A stretch of 64,000 bases of DNA from Carboxylicivirga taeanensis. Lineage in GTDB: Bacteria > Bacteroidota > Bacteroidia > Bacteroidales > Marinilabiliaceae. The first letter of the stretch is position 1; every line of letters begins with the position of its first letter. Below, piece by piece: positions 1 to 8,546 of the stretch. The stretch is from positions 62,001 through 126,000 of the forward strand of contig NZ_JBPUSJ010000002.1 of the NCBI RefSeq assembly GCF_051851475.1, in the 5' to 3' direction. The notes beneath the pieces were generated by a model, which worked only from the letters and a program-made list of their open reading frames with translations, searched no databases and was not told the DNA's origin. A program made the position numbers and the translations under genes.

Positions 1-1
1 G

Positions 2-1696
2 GAGAACGAGATGTTGTCCACAAACATCTATTCTATCCATAAAGATCGCGAAGGCTTTTTGTGGATGAATAGCAACTCGCGAATTATCCGCTTTGATCTT
101 GATACGAAACATCTGATGAGTTTTGGTCGATATGACGGCGTCAGGTGTCGCGAGTTTAATCAAACTTCTCATTTTCAAGGGGACAATGGTGAGATTTTAA
201 TGGGAGGTTTTGGTGGGTTTGTAGAGTTTAATCCCAACGAATTCATGTATAATACTAAGGTACCCGATGTGGATTTAGGCTCCTATTCGGTCTATAATGA
301 TCGGGAAGTAATTGGCGGACAAGTTTACGATCACTGGGTGTATATTGGTAAAGACACACTGGAAATCAACACAGAAGATAAACAGATATCTTTTTATGCC
401 AGCGTATTTAATTATTGGAATGCTAACCGCAATATGATTGCCTGGCAATTGGAGGGGTATGAAGATAATTGGGATACCTTAATGGCAGTAAATGCCAAAA
501 CATACGTTTCTTTGCCCGAGGGCAGTTATACCCTCAGAGTAAAAGCTTCAAATAACGATCAGGTATGGAACGAAGAGGGCGATAGTGTGGTGCTGATTGT
601 GAAACCACCTTTTACCCGCAGTCGCCTATTTAAAGGCATCGTTATCCTGTTTATGGTTATTCTGGTTTACTTTGTTTACATTCTTAGAATCAGGTATCTG
701 AATAATCAGAAAAAAATCCTGGCAGAAAAAGTGCTGGACAGAACCCGGCAGCTACAAGCTGTAAACACTGATTTGGAGGATAGTAGGGAGGAGATTCTTA
801 ACCAAAAGAAAGAACTGGAACTCCATCGTTATTATCTGGAAGAACTAGTCAAGGAAAGAACAGCAGATTTGGAAGCTGCCAAATTACGAGCCGAACAGGC
901 TGATCGGCTAAAAACAGCTTTTTTGGCGAATCTGTCCCATGAAATAAGAACACCAATGAATTCTATTGTTGGCTTTTCGACCCTCTTGGGCAGCAATGTT
1001 TATAGCGCTGAAGAGCGAAAAGAATTTGCCAGCGTGATACAAAAAAGCAGTGATAGCCTTTTAGTGTTGATTAATGATATTCTGGATATTTCTCGTATCG
1101 AAACAGGTCAGGTTGCCCTGATTAGACGCGATGTGGATGTATATGCACTTTGTAAAGATGCTTTTAAGTCCCTAAGGCTAAGTGTAAAAGAGGGAGTGAG
1201 GTATGAGCTCGATATGGAAGGAAATATTGGTGATCTGACGGTTTGTACCGACAGGGAGCGCTTGAAGCAGGTGTTGATCAACCTTCTGAACAATGCCCTT
1301 AAGTTCACATTGCGAGGACATGTGAGGCTGGTTGTTCGTCAAGGCGAGAAGGCTTTTGCCATGCTTGACGAATCATTTGATCGAATACAAATGCCTGATA
1401 ATATCGTCCTCTTTGCTATTATGGATACAGGAATAGGCATCTCCGAGGATGAATATGAGAAGATTTTTACCCCCTTTCAAAAAGCGCACAGTGGTCATGA
1501 TGTGCATGGCGGTATCGGTTTGGGGTTGAGTATTGTTAAGCAATTGGTGGAGATGCTGGGAGGAAAAGTCTGGCTTCGCTCACAGTTGCAGAAGGGCACC
1601 ACTTTCTATTTTTATATACCTAATAACCAAAACGGATACAGCGAAAGTCATCTGGGTAATTCGGCTTTCGACCAAAACAATGGAGCACACCTTTAG
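2..1696 (+). CDS. Hybrid-type sensor histidine kinase, 5' truncated by window edge
   Basis: The reading frame is open to the left edge, so the true start lies outside. Counting from the first ATG at 11, residues 1-80 look like the end of a Reg_prop beta-propeller sensor, 130-200 a Y_Y_Y domain, 208-226 a membrane helix, 228-300 a coiled coil. The HisKA dimerisation box holds the phospho-acceptor His310 (NLSHEIRTPMNS), followed by an HATPase domain with N box NLLNNALKF, G1 DTGIGI and G2 GGIGLGLSI. There is no receiver or AraC domain at the C-terminus, so it ends as a plain kinase that needs a separate response regulator. In this phylum such kinases usually sense periplasmic polysaccharide fragments; the ligand here is unknown. 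Confidence 0.9.
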   Translation, partial: ENEMLSTNIYSIHKDREGFLWMNSNSRIIRFDLDTKHLMSFGRYDGVRCREFNQTSHFQGDNGEILMGGFGGFVEFNPNEFMYNTKVPDVDLGSYSVYNDREVIGGQVYDHWVYIGKDTLEINTEDKQISFYASVFNYWNANRNMIAWQLEGYEDNWDTLMAVNAKTYVSLPEGSYTLRVKASNNDQVWNEEGDSVVLIVKPPFTRSRLFKGIVILFMVILVYFVYILRIRYLNNQKKILAEKVLDRTRQLQAVNTDLEDSREEILNQKKELELHRYYLEELVKERTADLEAAKLRAEQADRLKTAFLANLSHEIRTPMNSIVGFSTLLGSNVYSAEERKEFASVIQKSSDSLLVLINDILDISRIETGQVALIRRDVDVYALCKDAFKSLRLSVKEGVRYELDMEGNIGDLTVCTDRERLKQVLINLLNNALKFTLRGHVRLVVRQGEKAFAMLDESFDRIQMPDNIVLFAIMDTGIGISEDEYEKIFTPFQKAHSGHDVHGGIGLGLSIVKQLVEMLGGKVWLRSQLQKGTTFYFYIPNNQNGYSESHLGNSAFDQNNGAHL

Positions 1697-1748
1697 CTCA
1701 TGCTTTTTAGTGTGCTCCCACTGTCAGTTAAACCTGACTGATTCAATA

Positions 1749-2315
1749 TCAGATAATTGGTGTTCCTTTGTAAACTGTTGATTGAGATAGTGGTACAAGA
1801 ATGCCCCGGTACTGAATTCTGCCCGAGGTATTGCCTTGCACCGTAGCGTTGGCAATTTGACCGTCCGAATTGCAATCGAGGCGTATATCAAATGAGCCGA
1901 TTGCTGAGCTCACATAGAGGGTGATGAAGTAGGTGCCTTTCTTCTCATTTTTTTTAACTTCATACTTGGTGACTCTGCCACGCACAGAAACACCGCCAAC
2001 TCCATTTGCACCCATCCCGGTATCAGAACCAAGCTGCACAAAAGCTTCATCTCCTTCCATGGCAATAAAGTTTAAATTGCTATTTACGATGATGGAGCTG
2101 CCCCGCTTGCCCGCTAAAGAGTTGGCTTCGAGCACCCATTTTTTCTCTTCTATGGAGGTAGCTATTACCTTGGACATAGCTTCCGATTGTTTTTTCTGCT
2201 CAAGTTTTCTTATTTCGCGCATTTCTTTGCGGCTTAAATGTTTCTTATCAGTTTCCTGAGCAATAGCCCCATTCATAAGGCTCAAGGCGAAGATTACTAA
2301 TATTAGCTGTTTCAT
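1749..2315 (-). CDS. DUF4251 family secreted protein
   Basis: A 188-residue protein with a signal peptide (residues 1-19, ending AIA-QE), a charged linker rich in Lys/Glu (25-50), then a beta-rich domain from about 60 to the end. The pattern of an early VLEAN segment, a glycine-rich middle (GMGANGVGGVS) and a YFITLYV strand is that of DUF4251, a periplasmic family of unknown function found in Bacteroidota. It lies 27 bp downstream of the PagL-like gene on the same strand and could be co-transcribed with it. No function can be given. Confidence 0.8.
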   Translation of the reverse strand: MKQLILVIFALSLMNGAIAQETDKKHLSRKEMREIRKLEQKKQSEAMSKVIATSIEEKKWVLEANSLAGKRGSSIIVNSNLNFIAMEGDEAFVQLGSDTGMGANGVGGVSVRGRVTKYEVKKNEKKGTYFITLYVSSAIGSFDIRLDCNSDGQIANATVQGNTSGRIQYRGILVPLSQSTVYKGTPII

Positions 2316-2342
2316 AGTTTTTAGGGGTTATTTATACATTCG

Positions 2343-3554
2343 TTAGTTCCACTTGATACGATAGCCGATGTTCCATTCTATCACTTCGGCCACCGAAAAG
2401 TTGTGAGCTCTTACCAAAAGGCCAACATACATATCGTTTTTAAAGTGGTATTTTAAGCCAAACTTCTGGTACATTAGCGGGTTTGAGTGTTCATCTTTTT
2501 TACGTAAAGCTAAAAATCCCATGTAAGAGGCAACTGATAAACGGTCGATTGTGAACTCGTAGGTACCATAAATACCCAACATCAGCTTTTCATAAGTTTT
2601 ATCAGCAAACTCCACCGTTGGTGCCAGGCTGCCATCGGCCGGGTTGGTTATTTTAACATTTGCTTTTTCATCGTAGGTAAGGTCAAGGCCAACACCAAAT
2701 TTATTTTTCCAGGTTGTTTGCTTTAATATTGCTGCCGATAGGTTTAAATAAGAATGCATGATGTCGGCCGTGCCTCTTTCATCTGTCGGATTGCTAGGTT
2801 CATTAGGGTTGTTGTAAAGCACATTGCTCGATCCCGATCCGAGCTGAATAGCAACCTCGTAGTGCTGTGGGTAGGTGGGTTGAGGAGTTTTAATTAAAAG
2901 AGGACGATCTTTAAAATGGTAGCTCACCTGAAACGATGGATTCAGCAGGTTAATTCCGCTATTCGGCTTTTTTGTGCCTCCATTTGAAAAATGCGTAAAT
3001 CCAAAGGCGCCACGTAACGACCAACGGGTGCTGAGGTAATATTCGTAAAACAAATTAGCATCGATGTAAACTGTGCGGTAAGAGCCAATGGCAACATTAA
3101 AAGGATTGTCGTATTTATTATATGGTTTCCAGTTATAGGTGAGTCCAAACCCCAGCTCATAACCCCACATACTCTTCTCTTTGCGTTTAATCGGAAAGCC
3201 CATAAACCCATACAATGCTGTGGGAGTTCCTAATTCGTCCACATTGAAGAAGTTGGCGTTGTAAAAGGCAAAACCAAAATAGGGAAAGTTAAAGATGTGA
3301 TGCCACTCTTTGCTTCCATCTGTTTGAACGCCGTAGGCAAGACTGAGCGCCTGGTAGTAATCAATCACCTGGTTGGCATCATTTTCTCCCTTCAGAAAGT
3401 CGTTGGTTTGTAATACTCTGCCTGCGTGGTAGCGCAGCGACATGTAATTATAGCGTTTTGATTTTTTCGATTGAGTAGTGTCGTTAACTTGTGCTTGCTG
3501 GGCGCTTAGTTGTATGCTAAAGCAAGTGAGAATGAAAAGAGTAATTAGTTTCAT
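2343..3554 (-). CDS. PagL-like outer-membrane acyloxyacyl hydrolase
   Basis: A 403-residue protein with signal peptide (1-18, SIQLSA-QQ) and alternating beta-strand pattern ending in an aromatic-rich strand (YRIKWN), typical of an outer-membrane barrel. The segment THFSNGGTKKPNSGIN carries His188 and Ser190 in the spacing of the PagL catalytic His126/Ser128. The position that corresponds to Glu140 of Pseudomonas PagL is Asn202 here. It is about twice the length of Pseudomonas PagL, with a second barrel-like half after residue 215. PagL removes the 3-O acyl chain of lipid A; whether this member is active without the Glu is not shown. It is divergent from an LpxR-like gene. Confidence 0.75.
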   Translation of the reverse strand: MKLITLFILTCFSIQLSAQQAQVNDTTQSKKSKRYNYMSLRYHAGRVLQTNDFLKGENDANQVIDYYQALSLAYGVQTDGSKEWHHIFNFPYFGFAFYNANFFNVDELGTPTALYGFMGFPIKRKEKSMWGYELGFGLTYNWKPYNKYDNPFNVAIGSYRTVYIDANLFYEYYLSTRWSLRGAFGFTHFSNGGTKKPNSGINLLNPSFQVSYHFKDRPLLIKTPQPTYPQHYEVAIQLGSGSSNVLYNNPNEPSNPTDERGTADIMHSYLNLSAAILKQTTWKNKFGVGLDLTYDEKANVKITNPADGSLAPTVEFADKTYEKLMLGIYGTYEFTIDRLSVASYMGFLALRKKDEHSNPLMYQKFGLKYHFKNDMYVGLLVRAHNFSVAEVIEWNIGYRIKWN

Positions 3555-3598
3555 GTGTGAGTTGTTAAGGGATTTAGTCTTTTGATTTTTATTGTAAA

Positions 3599-3606
3599 CA
3601 AAAATA
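3599..3606 (-). promoter_or_regulatory. Candidate -7 element for the PagL-like gene
   Basis: On the minus strand this reads TATTTTTG, which matches the Bacteroidota TAnnTTTG -7 element, 45 bp before the start codon. I do not see a good TTTG -33 box at the usual distance, so this is a partial match. Confidence 0.4.
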
Positions 3607-3625
3607 ACTAATTGGTTAAAGAGTT

Positions 3626-3656
3626 TTTGGCACGATGTAAGTTAGTGATATTTTTT
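3626..3656 (+). promoter_or_regulatory. Candidate promoter for the LpxR-like gene
   Basis: TTTG at 3626-3629, a 19 bp spacer and TATTTTTT at 3649-3656 resemble the TTTG-N19-TAnnTTTG promoter with the last G replaced by T. It lies 57 bp before the ATG at 3713, in the divergent gap shared with the PagL-like gene. Confidence 0.35.
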
Positions 3657-3712
3657 AAGTTTTATTAATAAAATATGGCTCAAACTTTGATGTGTATCTG
3701 CAAATTAATCAG

Positions 3713-4672
3713 ATGATTAGGAAGAAAAGGTTCTTAGCCACAATTGCATTCAGTTGGGTAGTGCTGATTTCTGCAAGTAGTCAGCAGACTCTCCAAAACA
3801 GCTACTATCAGCTCCGGTGGGATAATGATGTGTTTATGATGACCGATTATTATTACACGCAAGGAATGTCTTTTACAATGTACCATCCGGTTATTACGCA
3901 TAATCCTCTTAACCTTGTTTTATTAAAGCCCGGGAACCACAAAAATGTGATGTATGGGGTGTCTGTTTTTCAAAAAGCCTACACACCAAAGGATATTAAG
4001 AGTGATGAGATACAATTTTTTGATCGTCCATACGCAGGTGTATTAGTTTTTAGTTCTCATTCCAATGCTGCTAATCCGGAAACCGGATGGCTGCTGAAAG
4101 CTGAGTTGGATTTAGGGGTGATGGGGCCTGCTTCGGGGGCCGGTAAGGTGCAGTATAAATACCATGATTTTGCAGATATTCAACTACCCAATGGCTGGCA
4201 CAATCAGCAATATAATTGGCCGGTTATCAATTATAACATTCAGGCCTATAAACAATTGTATGAAACCCCATATACTGGTTTTTATGGTAAAGGAGCTGCT
4301 CGCATTGGTACTTTGCACGATGAGGCTTCTTTAGGTCTGTTGTTCAGAGTTGGTAAAATGCCCGGATACATTGAAAGCCTGGGCTTGCCCCTGCCTAATA
4401 GTAATCATTCCTGGCAGCTGTTTGTGTGGACCGAGCCCAGCTTAACTGCCGTTGCGTATAATGGAACACTCATGGGAGGATGGCACCGGAATGAAAAGAT
4501 TCATTACATTGAGTTTGGGGAGATGAATAAATTAATTGGTACCTGGCGAACCGGGCTCAGCGTTGGCTATCATTCATTTGGTCTTACTTTTGGTGTTGTT
4601 TTTCAATCAAAAGAATTTAAATCAGGAGCTCCTCATTGGTATACAACTACCCGGCTATTTCTTACTTTTTAG
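3713..4672 (+). CDS. LpxR-like lipid A deacylase (DUF2219 family)
   Basis: Residues 1-24 are a signal peptide (LATIAFSWVVLISASSQQ). The mature part has the LpxR hallmarks: WDNDVF near the N-terminus (Asn38, Asp39), YYTQG, FFDRPYAG (Arg105), and GKVQYKYHDFADIQLPNGW with the candidate catalytic His151, and ends in an aromatic strand (TRLFLTF). LpxR is a calcium-dependent outer-membrane enzyme that removes the 3'-acyloxyacyl chain of lipid A. I chose the ATG at 3713 because it starts right at the signal peptide; a GTG at 3692 would add seven residues. The 3' end overlaps the convergent EamA gene by 11 bp. Confidence 0.85.
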   Translation: MIRKKRFLATIAFSWVVLISASSQQTLQNSYYQLRWDNDVFMMTDYYYTQGMSFTMYHPVITHNPLNLVLLKPGNHKNVMYGVSVFQKAYTPKDIKSDEIQFFDRPYAGVLVFSSHSNAANPETGWLLKAELDLGVMGPASGAGKVQYKYHDFADIQLPNGWHNQQYNWPVINYNIQAYKQLYETPYTGFYGKGAARIGTLHDEASLGLLFRVGKMPGYIESLGLPLPNSNHSWQLFVWTEPSLTAVAYNGTLMGGWHRNEKIHYIEFGEMNKLIGTWRTGLSVGYHSFGLTFGVVFQSKEFKSGAPHWYTTTRLFLTF

Positions 4673-5561
4673 CAACCAACAGGCTGTAAATCACCACTGA
4701 GGCACCGATTATCATCATTCCGGCAATAGAGATAATGTCGGGCGATTCATCAGGTAAAATTACCCAGCTTAAGGTAGCCCCAAAAACGGGGATGATGAAT
4801 TTAAAAACGTTCAGGTCGGAAACTTTAATGCCCGGTTTTTGCAGGAGGAAAAACCAGATTGAGAAGGCCGTAGCAGACAGAAAACTCAGCCATGATAGTG
4901 CCAGATAATACTCAGTAGGATAGTCAAATCCGGAAAATGGTTCGGTCAGAAGTGAAAATAAAAATAGTGAAAAACCACCCAGTATCATCTGTATGGCATT
5001 GAGAATAATGGGCGAAATAGTGGTTCTGTTTTTGCTGACAAATACATTGCCAATGCCCGAGGCTATATTGGCCATAACGAGCAGAGCCATCCCCGCCAAT
5101 TCACTCCATTCACCCGGTCCACTGACACCTTTTGGAAGAGCAATGAGAACGATGCCTCCAATCCCTGAAGAGATGACCAGTGTTTTGCGCAGGCTCATTT
5201 TATCATTGCTCATCATAACGTGGGCGGTGAGGGCTGCAAACAGTGGCTGTGAACCAATAATAATTGCTGCCAGGGCACCATCAATTAAGGCCACCCCCCA
5301 GTAAAAAAGGGCATACAATATAAAGGTTTGAAAAGCAGATACTTTAATAATGAGCCAGATGTTTTGTCGGATGGCCGTCACCAGCTTTTTAAATGAAGGG
5401 ACGAGGGGGAGCAGCAGCAGGCCGGAAAAGAAAAAGCGCAGACCAGCGAATTGGATAGGTGTTGTATACTTGAGCCCAATTTTAATGCCAACAAAGGCCG
5501 TTGACCAAAGGAGGCAAGCAATAATCGCTAATAGTGTGTTGCGTACAGTTTCTTTTTGCAT
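4662..5561 (-). CDS. EamA/DMT-family membrane transporter
   Basis: A 299-residue protein with about ten membrane helices arranged as two EamA repeats. The first repeat opens with LLAIIACLLWSTAFVGIKIGLK and GLRFFFSGLLLLP, the second ends WVILPDESPDIISIAGMMIIGASVVIYS. Such proteins export small metabolites or amino acids across the inner membrane; the substrate cannot be told. The frame is open for 55 more codons upstream, but the ATG at 5561 starts directly before the first helix and is preferred. It converges with and slightly overlaps the LpxR-like gene. A second EamA gene lies at 57.5 kb and is only distantly similar. Confidence 0.85.
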   Translation of the reverse strand: MQKETVRNTLLAIIACLLWSTAFVGIKIGLKYTTPIQFAGLRFFFSGLLLLPLVPSFKKLVTAIRQNIWLIIKVSAFQTFILYALFYWGVALIDGALAAIIIGSQPLFAALTAHVMMSNDKMSLRKTLVISSGIGGIVLIALPKGVSGPGEWSELAGMALLVMANIASGIGNVFVSKNRTTISPIILNAIQMILGGFSLFLFSLLTEPFSGFDYPTEYYLALSWLSFLSATAFSIWFFLLQKPGIKVSDLNVFKFIIPVFGATLSWVILPDESPDIISIAGMMIIGASVVIYSLLVAKK

Positions 5562-5633
5562 AATGCTGGTTATTAAGGCGCACAAAATTAGTAAGTATTT
5601 TGAATTGCGGGCAAGAAAGCACCGGGAAGGCGC

Positions 5634-5641
5634 TATCTTTG
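5634..5641 (+). promoter_or_regulatory. -7 element giving a near-leaderless truC transcript
   Basis: TATCTTTG fits the TAnnTTTG element exactly and ends 4 bp before the ATG at 5646. With this spacing transcription would start at or next to the start codon. No clear TTTG box is seen 19-21 bp upstream. Confidence 0.5.
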
Positions 5642-5645
5642 TTAA

Positions 5646-6353
5646 ATGGATATAACAGCCAATGATATTATTTATCAGGATGAGGTGATGATAGCGGTGA
5701 ATAAACCCGTTGATTTGCCCGTACATAAGAACGATTTTATGCCTGCTGATGCAGCTTATCTCACAAAAGCAGTTGGCCTGCTAACCGGGAAATCGGTATT
5801 TCCGGTGCATCGGCTCGATTCAAAAACATCGGGGGTCATTGTTTTGGCCTTTACAAGGGAAGCGGCCGGAGAACTCGGTCGTCAGTTTGAGCAGCGTCAG
5901 GTTAAGAAGGAATATCTGATGGTGTGCAAAGGGGCTCCGGGAGAAGGTGTTTTCGATAATCCCGTTTTAATCAAGAAAAAGAAAAAAAGACAGAGTGCAA
6001 AAACCTGGTATCAAACACTTAGATCGGTGGAAACAGGTATCTGCTATAAGCAAGAGGTAAATGTGGGGCTTAGTTTAGTACGAGCCAGACCTGAAACTGG
6101 TCGGTGGCATCAGTTGCGCCAGCATTTTGCGATGAATCGGACTGATATTCTGGGAGATACTCAACATGGCGATTGGACCCTCAATAAAATTATGACGGAA
6201 GTAACAGGTGTGAAGCGCCTACTCTTACATGCCAGTACATTGCAGTTAGAACATCCTGTGACCAAAGAAAAAATAAGCCTCGAAGCAAAAATGCCTGAGG
6301 CTTATGAAAAAGTTCTTACTCAATTGGCCGGGGTGCAGTATTCTTTGGTTTAG
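5646..6353 (+). CDS. truC: tRNA pseudouridine synthase, TruC-like (RluA family)
   Basis: A 235-residue RluA-family enzyme. HRLDSKTSG holds the catalytic Asp58, and GRWHQLRQHFA plus GDTQHGDWTLN match the C-terminal signature of TruC, which makes pseudouridine at position 65 of some tRNAs in E. coli. There is no S4 RNA-binding domain, as expected for TruC. The KKKKKRQSAKTW insertion is unusually basic and may help RNA binding. Its 3' end overlaps the convergent yitT-type gene by 38 bp. The exact target could also be another U in tRNA or rRNA. Confidence 0.85.
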   Translation: MDITANDIIYQDEVMIAVNKPVDLPVHKNDFMPADAAYLTKAVGLLTGKSVFPVHRLDSKTSGVIVLAFTREAAGELGRQFEQRQVKKEYLMVCKGAPGEGVFDNPVLIKKKKKRQSAKTWYQTLRSVETGICYKQEVNVGLSLVRARPETGRWHQLRQHFAMNRTDILGDTQHGDWTLNKIMTEVTGVKRLLLHASTLQLEHPVTKEKISLEAKMPEAYEKVLTQLAGVQYSLV

Positions 6354-7233
6354 AGCTTTTTTTGCTGTTGAGTGGTGGTTTGTATTGGTCAAAACCGTGG
6401 CCATAAACCGCCATTACATTGGCAACCGAAATAAAAGCATCCGGATCTGTTTCTTTAATAATCTGAAACACCATGTGCGATTCCGATTTCTTAACAATGG
6501 TGATAATAAATTCGCGATCGCCGGCATAGTAATAGCCGCGTCCTTTTAAAAAGCTTAAGCCCCGGTTTATCTGCGACGATAATTTATCGGCTATCTCCAT
6601 GGGTTTTTGCGAGATGATGAGGATTTGAACCGATTGGCGCGAACCGGTTAGCAGCATATCGGCAATGTAAGACATGAGACCAACCACCACAAAACCAAAC
6701 ACCATTGTTTCCAGCGACTCAAATACAAAGAATGAGGAACTGATGATAAAGATGTCGCAAAAAACCATGATGCGACCCGGACTGATATTGTGGTTTTTGT
6801 TGATTATCATGGCTATTATTTCGGTGCCACCGGTACTTCCTCCCTGAACAAACAGGATACCGATACTCGCCCCAACCATACCGCCACCGATAATGGCCGC
6901 CATGAAGCGATCGCTCACTATCGGGTCGGTGATAAAGTAAGGAAAAACCGTAATAAATACCGACAGTGTAACCAACGAGTAAATCGTTTTAAAACCGAAG
7001 CCTTTACCCAGAATCTTCATCGATAATAAAATCAGGATGGAATTCAGTACCAGGTTGGTCGGACCAACTGGTAATTCAAAAATAAAATACAATAACGAGG
7101 ATAGCCCCATTACACCACCACCAACTATATCGGATGGAATGATAAATCCGGTCCAGCCAACGGCACTTACCATCAAACCCAGTGTTATAATGGCGTAACT
7201 CTTCACTTCTTTTAAAATAACTGCTCTTGTCAT
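6316..7233 (-). CDS. YitT family membrane protein (DUF161 + DUF2179)
   Basis: A 305-residue protein with five or six membrane helices in the first 190 residues (for example VSAVGWTGFIIPSDIVGGGVMGLSSLLY, a YitT_membrane signature, and GASIGILFVQGGSTGGTEIIA) and a soluble C-terminal DUF2179 domain (residues 200-285). DUF2179 has a ferredoxin-like fold that may bind a small molecule. The last 25 residues are Lys/Ser/Pro rich. Function in the family is not established. It sits downstream of a terminator that ends the GNAT-like gene, so it probably has its own promoter. Confidence 0.88.
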   Translation of the reverse strand: MTRAVILKEVKSYAIITLGLMVSAVGWTGFIIPSDIVGGGVMGLSSLLYFIFELPVGPTNLVLNSILILLSMKILGKGFGFKTIYSLVTLSVFITVFPYFITDPIVSDRFMAAIIGGGMVGASIGILFVQGGSTGGTEIIAMIINKNHNISPGRIMVFCDIFIISSSFFVFESLETMVFGFVVVGLMSYIADMLLTGSRQSVQILIISQKPMEIADKLSSQINRGLSFLKGRGYYYAGDREFIITIVKKSESHMVFQIIKETDPDAFISVANVMAVYGHGFDQYKPPLNSKKSSKPKNTAPRPIE

Positions 7234-7249
7234 CTCTTTTACCCATTAA

Positions 7250-7278
7250 AAAAGGTGCCTGTTAAACAAGCACCTTTT
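7250..7278 (-). terminator. Rho-independent terminator of the GNAT-fold gene
   Basis: A perfect 9 bp inverted repeat (AAAAGGTGC / GCACCTTTT) with an 11 nt loop. On the minus strand it is followed by seven T. It is 28 bp after the stop codon of the upstream minus-strand gene. Confidence 0.85.
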
Positions 7279-7305
7279 CATCAAAAAATCTTCGTTTATT
7301 GTGTA

Positions 7306-8427
7306 TTATAGTGCTTTTTTGTAACAGCGTTTTCTTTTATGCTGGATATGCTCAAACGATTTCCACATTTGTATAGCCACATGGTTGTTTTCCAACATCC
7401 CGGTTGTTTCAACATACTTTACTCCGTCTTCTTTGGCCGTTTTCCAAAGGTCATTCATCAGCAAGGCAGCAACCCCCATTTTTTGCAGCTCAGGCTTAAC
7501 ACCTGTAAGCATTAAATCCATTTCCTTAGGATGTTTAAGGGCTTTCATAATGTGCCACCAGCCCAACGGCCACAGCTTGCCTTTAGCTTTTTGCATGGCT
7601 TTTGAAAGCGATGGAAGGGCAATTAAAAAGCCAGCCAGCTCATCTTCTTTGTCGAGGATGATTTTCACATAGCGGGGGTTCAATATCGGAAAGTACTTTT
7701 TGATATAGAATTGCACCATCTTATCGGGCAATTCGAAAGTTCCAAACAGCTCTGAAAAGGCTTTATTGAACAGGGCGAATACTTTTTGTTTATATGGCTC
7801 CAGCTCTTTGCCTGATGTGAAATTAAGCGCTTTCAAACCGTAACGCCTGGTAAGCATATCGGCCACTTTAAAGGCTTTTTCGGGCAGTGCATCCGGAAAT
7901 GTAATTCGGAACTCTAACCAATCAATTTCTTTCTCGTAACCCAAGGCATTAAAGTGCTCCTGGTAGTAGGCCATGTGATAGTCGGAGGCAACCGACGGCA
8001 GCCAGTCATGGCCTTCAATCAAACAGCCTTGATGATCGAGGTTAGAGAAACCCAGGGGCCCCTGCACTTCCACCATGCCTTCAGCTTTTAACCATTTTTC
8101 GGCCGTTTCAAACAATAATTTGCTAACTGTTTTGTCATCAATAAACTCAGGGCGCGTAAACCGGCCAATGGACTGCCCTTTTTTCTCTATCCAGAGTGAA
8201 TTAATTATGCCGCCAATACGTCCAACGCATTTACCATTCTTATAAGCGACCCAAAGTTTCACTTTACAGAAATCAAATGCAGGATTTTTTTCCGGCACAA
8301 GGGCGTCCTTCTCTTCCTGTATCATTGGAGGCACCCAGTTGGCTTCATTTTTATAAAGCGAATATGGCAGCTTAACAAAGTCGTTAAGCGTCTTATTGTC
8401 AATTACCTCTTTTATCTCAATAGCCAT
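7306..8427 (-). CDS. GNAT-fold protein of unknown substrate
   Basis: A 373-residue protein. The N-terminal third (NDFVKLPYSLYKNEANWVPP, then LWVAYKNGKCVGRIGGII) and the C-terminal part (GVKPELQKMGVAALLMNDL, YVETTGMLENNHVAIQMWKSF) have the order and motifs of an acyl-CoA N-acyltransferase, including a weak acetyl-CoA loop (LQKMGVAAL). Close relatives are common in Bacteroidota and are annotated only as hypothetical or GNAT proteins. It has no signal peptide and no obvious operon partner, and ends at its own terminator. The substrate is unknown. Confidence 0.75.
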   Translation of the reverse strand: MAIEIKEVIDNKTLNDFVKLPYSLYKNEANWVPPMIQEEKDALVPEKNPAFDFCKVKLWVAYKNGKCVGRIGGIINSLWIEKKGQSIGRFTRPEFIDDKTVSKLLFETAEKWLKAEGMVEVQGPLGFSNLDHQGCLIEGHDWLPSVASDYHMAYYQEHFNALGYEKEIDWLEFRITFPDALPEKAFKVADMLTRRYGLKALNFTSGKELEPYKQKVFALFNKAFSELFGTFELPDKMVQFYIKKYFPILNPRYVKIILDKEDELAGFLIALPSLSKAMQKAKGKLWPLGWWHIMKALKHPKEMDLMLTGVKPELQKMGVAALLMNDLWKTAKEDGVKYVETTGMLENNHVAIQMWKSFEHIQHKRKRCYKKAL

Positions 8428-8546
8428 TTTGGAATTTTTTTTCTGTCGCGAAGTTAATACATAAATTTGGCTTAATCCTGAAAAAAAGCGATAATAGAAA
8501 ACCGATAGGATTATTTTTTCGCTGACAGATTATCTATTTTCGTGTT

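Noticed and set aside
1682..1718. Hairpin GGAGCACAC...GTGTGCTCC as terminator of the sensor kinase
   Set aside because: The stem overlaps the stop codon region but the 19 nt loop and lack of a T tract make it too weak to call.
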